A stretch of DNA of 35,012 bases, taken from JBDNJM01 sp041687755 (lineage in GTDB: Bacteria > Planctomycetota > UBA1135 > GCA-002686595). The notes beneath the pieces were generated by a model that worked only from the letters and a program-made list of their open reading frames with translations, had not been told where the DNA came from and ran no database searches. Positions 31,316 through 35,012 of this stretch are shown piece by piece. The position numbers and the translations under genes were made by a program. The stretch is from the NCBI GenBank assembly GCA_041687755.1, contig JBDNJM010000028.1, positions 1 to 35,012 of the forward strand, given 5' to 3'. Positions within the stretch are counted from its first letter, which is position 1; each line of letters begins with the position of its first letter.

Positions 31316-33272
31316 ATGCTCAATCGCTCGATCGCGCGGCTCCGATTCATTCTCGAGCGTTGGGTGCAGCGCGGCGTCGTGACCCAGCTGCTCCTGATGG
31401 CCTGCCTCGTGATCGCCGTGGCGGTCGGCGGCGGCGCAGCTGCCTGGGGTCTGACGTCGGCCTTCGAGAGCTTGCCCGAGGCGATCTGGTGGTCCTTCCT
31501 GCGCATGACCGATCCCGGCTACCTCGGGGACGACGAGGGCCTGCTGCTGCGGCTGATCTCGACGGTCGTGACGGTGCTGGGCTACGTGCTGTTCATGGGC
31601 TCGCTGATCGCGATTATGACCCAGTGGCTCGCCGGCCGGATTCGCGCCTTGGAGAGCGGCGTGACACAGATCTCGATGCAGAACCACTTCGTGATCCTCG
31701 GCTGGACGAACCGCACGCCTGAGGTCATCAAGCGCCTGATGTCGGCGGGCGGTCGGCTCGAGCGGCTGCTCGCTGAGCGCGGTGGTCCGCAGGCCCTGCG
31801 CATCGTGGTGCTGGCCGAGCAGGTGGACGCCGGCGCGCGCCAGGAGCTGCGCGATGCGCTGGGTTCGTTTTGGAGTGAGTCGCGCATCTTCCTGCGCTCG
31901 GGCTCTTCCCTGCAGCATGAGCATCTCGAGCGTCTGGACCTCCCGGGGGCCGCTGTCGTGATCGTTCCGGGGGGCGACTTCGGGCTGGGCGGCGAGGAGC
32001 TGGCCGACACGCGGGTGGTCAAGACCCTGATGACCCTGGAGATGCTGCTGCGCAAGGCTGCGCCAGATCCCGCCCCGCGCGTCGTCGCCGAGATCTTCGA
32101 CCCGGGCAAGCTGACGATCGCTCGGGGCACGATGAGTGATTCGCTCGAGGTGCTCGCAGGCGATCGTTGGATCAGCAGGGTTCTTTCCCAGAGCCTCCGG
32201 CAGCCGGGCATGGCCGACTTGCTGCAGCGGCTGTTGAGCCATCGCGAGGGCCATTCGATCTACGTCCGCGGCTTCAGGGAACTCGCTGGGACATCGTTCG
32301 GTGCCGTTTCCGCGACGTTCTCCAAGGCGCTCGTGCTCGGGATCCTTGTCCGGGTCGACGGGCGCCCTACCCCGCGCCTCAACCCCTCGCCGGAGGTCGT
32401 GCTGGGCGCGGAGGATCAGCTGATCCTGTTGGCCCCGACCTTCGCTGCCTGCAGGCTCGGCTCTTTGGACCCGGAGGCAGCAACGGCCTCCAGGCCCGAG
32501 CGTCCTCCGCTTCCGGCCCCGCCGGATGCTCGCAAGCGGTTGTTGATCCTGGGCTGGAACCAGAAAACTCCGACCCTGTTGACGGAGCTGGCGGCGACCC
32601 AGGGGGCCGCGCAGGAGGTCACGATCTGCTCGAAGGTCGGCGTCGCTGAGCGCGTGGGAGCGCTGGGCGGCCTTGACCTCGAGGGAGCCCTGGCCGTCAG
32701 CCAAGTGAGCGGGGACTATTCGATGGAGGCGGACATGCGTCGCCTTAGCCCCCACGCGTTCGATCAGGTCCTGTTCATGTCGAGCGCTCGAATCGGCTCC
32801 TCGGAGGGGGCGGACGCTCGCACGGTCCTAGGGGTGCTGCTGCTGCGCAGCGTGCTCGCTGGCCGGTCGTCTCCGCCGGACGTCCTCGTCGAGCTCCTGG
32901 ATCCGGACAATGCCGGGCTGCTCGGTTCCGTGGCGGATGCGATCTTCGTGAGCCCGCGGCCGCTCAGCCACCTGCTGGCCCACGTGGGCCTGCGACCGGA
33001 GCTAAACGACGTGTTCGACGAGCTGATTTGTGCCGGCGGCGCGACCATGGAGCTGCATCCGTTCGAGGTCCTGGGCCTCGAGCCAGGGCCGTTCACCTTC
33101 GGGGCTCTGCAGGTCGCAGCAGCTGAGCGTGGCTGCCTGGCGATCGGCCTGCGGATGGCCAGGACTGGGGGGGGCGCCCGCCGAGCTGGAGCTGAACCCT
33201 GGGTCCGCGACCGTGCGGAGTCTGGGCGGGGAAGACCGAGTGGTGCTTCTGGTGGACGAGCGCGCAGACTAG
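31316..33272 (+). CDS. CASTOR/POLLUX-like ion channel, frameshifted near the C-terminus
   Basis: The ATG at 31316 opens a frame with membrane helices at about residues 23-47 and 79-103 flanking a pore loop (WWSFLRMTDPGYLGDD). Two Rossmann-like RCK regions follow, starting NHFVILGWTNRTPEVIK (about 123) and RKRLLILGWNQKTPTLL (about 404). This order matches bacterial relatives of the plant CASTOR/POLLUX channels. At a run of eight G (33167-33174) the frame shifts. The next frame supplies the expected end APAELELNPGSATVRSL...VLLVDERAD with stop at 33272. Deleting one G gives 651 residues. The uncorrected frame runs on as noise to 33589. Likely a gated cation channel; ion unknown. Confidence 0.8.
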
Positions 33273-33369
33273 CCTGCGCGCGACGAGCCTCGGACCCGGC
33301 CGGCGCGGCGCTCCTCCCTCGTCCACCGTTTGCGGTGCTTCGCGTTCCGAACCCTGAAGCCAATCACCC

Positions 33370-34435
33370 ATGGAACTCTAGACCTGGCTCGGAATCGCGG
33401 TCTGCATCCTGCACTACGCCACCTTCTCCGGCCTCAACCCCGCCCTGTTCGGCCTTGGTCGCCGGCAGCTCTAGGTCGAATCCGAGGGCGGCAATAAGAA
33501 CGCGACCAAGGTTATCGCCCTGCGGCGCGACTCGAACCTGCTGCTCACGACGATCCTGTGGGGCAACGTCGCGGCGAACTGCCTGCTGACCCTGCTCACC
33601 GACTCGGTGCTCTCGGGCGTGTTCTCGTTCGCGTTCTCAACCTTCGGGATCACCTCATTCGGCGAGATCATCCCGCAGGCCTGGTTCTCGCGGAATGCCC
33701 TGCGCATGGGCGCGGCGCTGTCGCCGATCGTACGCATCTACCAGAAGTTGCTCTGGCCCTTCGCTAAGCTCTTGGCCTGGCTGCTCGACCGGTGGTTGGG
33801 TAAGGAGGGCATGACGTAGTTTCGGGAGCACGACCCGCGGCGCGTGATCCAGAAGCACATGGACGCCGACGAGGCCGACCTCGGGGCCTCCGAAGGCCGC
33901 GGCGCGCTCAACTTCCTGGCCCTGGACGATCTCCCCGTCGGGCGCGAGGGCGAGCCGGTCGATCCGCTGTCGAGCATCGAGCTGCCGGTGAACGTCGATC
34001 TACCGGTCCTGCCGGAGTGCACCGCTCTGCCGACGATCCGTTCGTGCGCCAGGTCACGCGCCCGGGCCACAAGTGGTGATCCTGTGTGGCGACGGCAGCG
34101 AGCCGCTGATGGTGCTCGACGCGGACGAGTTCGTGCGCAGCCTGTTCCTCGAGTCGGAGCCGATCCGGCCCTACCGCTGCTGCCACCGCCCGATCGTCGT
34201 GAAGGACCCGCGCATGACGATTGGGAAGCTCCTGCGCCGCCTGAAGGTGCGCTCGGAGAGCGACGACGACGTCATCGACAACGACCTGATCCTGCTGTGG
34301 ACGGGCGAGAACCGGCGGGTGATTACGGGCGCCGACCTGCTCGGCTTCCTGCTGCGCGGGATCGTGCCGGTCGTGGTCGGGGCGGGGGCGCCGATGAAGG
34401 CGAAGCCGAGCGCGGGCTCGACCCCGGCGCCTTAG
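33370..34435 (+). pseudogene. Decayed CNNM/DUF21-CBS transporter
   Basis: Read from the ATG at 33370, the sequence encodes a recognisable CNNM-family protein: FSGLNPALF, LLTTILWGNVAANCLLTLL, FGEIIPQAWFSRNALRMG, LNFLALDDLPVGREGEPVDP, then CBS-region CHRPIVVKDP...VIDNDLILLWTGENRRVITGADLLGFLLRGI. Three in-frame TAG codons interrupt it, after MEL, after GRRQL and after KEGMT. Two further single-base deletions occur, near 34025-34031 and near 34075. The family exports or transports divalent cations such as magnesium; this copy cannot make a full product. The conservation that remains suggests recent loss. Confidence 0.85.
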
Positions 34436-35012
34436 CAGCTCAGGTTCCGGCGGGAAGCCCCCGCCAGCCCAAGTGTGAACGACTGCGCCCCCGCAATGCG
34501 TTCACGCTCCGTGAGCTCCAGCGGCGCTCGCCGAGGGGGCAAGGGTGCCTGAAAGGCCATGCAGCCGACGCGCCTCGTCCAGGGCGAGGGCGCGGCCTCC
34601 CTGGCCCGCGTCTAGTCGTTCTTCGCGAACAGCACGCGCGGCTCGGACGGGCTGCGAGCCACTGGCTCGTGGCGAACAGCCGAGCTTTGCGAGCTAGAGA
34701 TTGACGCAAACGGGTTAGGAACGGTGTGCGATCGAGTTCTCCAGTGAGTCGTAGTAGGTATACGTGTTGCCTAGCCCAGACTATTCACGAAGCGCAGCAG
34801 CGGACCGCTCGGATCGCCAAAGTTCGGCGTGCACCGGCCAATCCTTGCGTCTTCGGCCAATATTCGACCGCCTACACCCCGCCACATTGGCCGGTCGTGA
34901 CCAATTCCGTCCAAAAAGTGAGGTGGTAACAGACCTCTGGCGCAATTCGAGTCCGCCCCTGCTTCGCACCGAGCCCTTCAGGAAAGGTTGGCGACCCTTA
35001 GCGTTGCGATTC
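34436..35012. other. Right-end region without a recognised gene
   Basis: About 580 bp. Open frames up to 89 residues exist on both strands but show no family features or signal peptides. The stretch from about 34690 is less GC-rich than the rest of the window. It contains a 10-bp inverted repeat ACCGGCCAAT/ATTGGCCGGT (34833-34842 with 34886-34895) and a third GGCCAAT in between. No terminator with a T-run was seen after the pseudogene. Confidence 0.5.

Noticed and set aside
33370..34435. TAG reassignment or selenocysteine/pyrrolysine-like readthrough
   Set aside because: Several other genes in the window end in TAG normally, the three sites replace different residues, and the same gene also has frameshifts.
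34440..34969. Short open frames at the right end
   Set aside because: Overlapping frames on both strands, none with a recognisable domain, ribosome-binding site or conserved-looking composition.

Overview
The window is GC-rich bacterial chromosome with coding-dense blocks on both strands. No rRNA, tRNA, CRISPR array or insertion sequence was recognised. The gene families present (large sets of secreted amidohydrolase-like proteins, tandem YHS domains, a DUF4388/PATAN protein, a CASTOR/POLLUX-type channel) and the frequent lack of Shine-Dalgarno sequences suggest a heterotrophic Planctomycetota-type organism. That assignment is an inference of moderate to low confidence.

Layout. (1) 1-1170: a 55-bp direct repeat with a 114-bp period, a hairpin, a minus-strand gene of unknown function, and an intergenic region with helically phased AATGG repeats. 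(2) 1171-17695: eleven consecutive plus-strand genes encoding exported members of the amidohydrolase (imidazolonepropionase-like) superfamily. They hold twelve modules because one protein is a double-length fusion. The set looks like one long transcription unit ending in a strong intrinsic terminator at 17720-17763. Only the four central proteins (9760-14874) keep the HxH...H...H...D metal-site residues; the other eight modules have lost them. Three degenerate proteins carry very long Lys/Asp/Glu-rich inserts at the same place in the fold. (3) 18132-22291: dabB-dabA, a two-gene inorganic-carbon (bicarbonate/CO2) uptake system. It converges on a NhaR-like LysR regulator (22330-23214). (4) 23356-25527: an isocitrate dehydrogenase of the long, Thermus-like type with an NAD-type cofactor signature, transcribed divergently from the regulator over a shared dyad/promoter region, followed by two small unknown genes and a terminator. 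(5) 25873-28232: a TrpD2/YbiB-like protein and an MFS transporter broken by one extra G. (6) 28332-31068, minus strand: a secreted double-YHS protein and a DUF4388 protein. (7) 31316-34435: a CASTOR/POLLUX-like channel with a frameshift near its C-terminus, then a decayed CNNM/DUF21 transporter with three stops and two frameshifts. (8) 34436-35012: no gene recognised.

The most unusual object is the amidohydrolase array: four apparently competent enzymes embedded among seven proteins that look like pseudoenzymes, all with export signals. A plausible but unproven reading is a multi-subunit cell-surface or periplasmic amidohydrolase complex in which inactive paralogues serve structural, substrate-binding or regulatory roles. 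A second theme is CO2/bicarbonate: dabAB, a LysR regulator and a CO2-releasing isocitrate dehydrogenase are adjacent and may share control.
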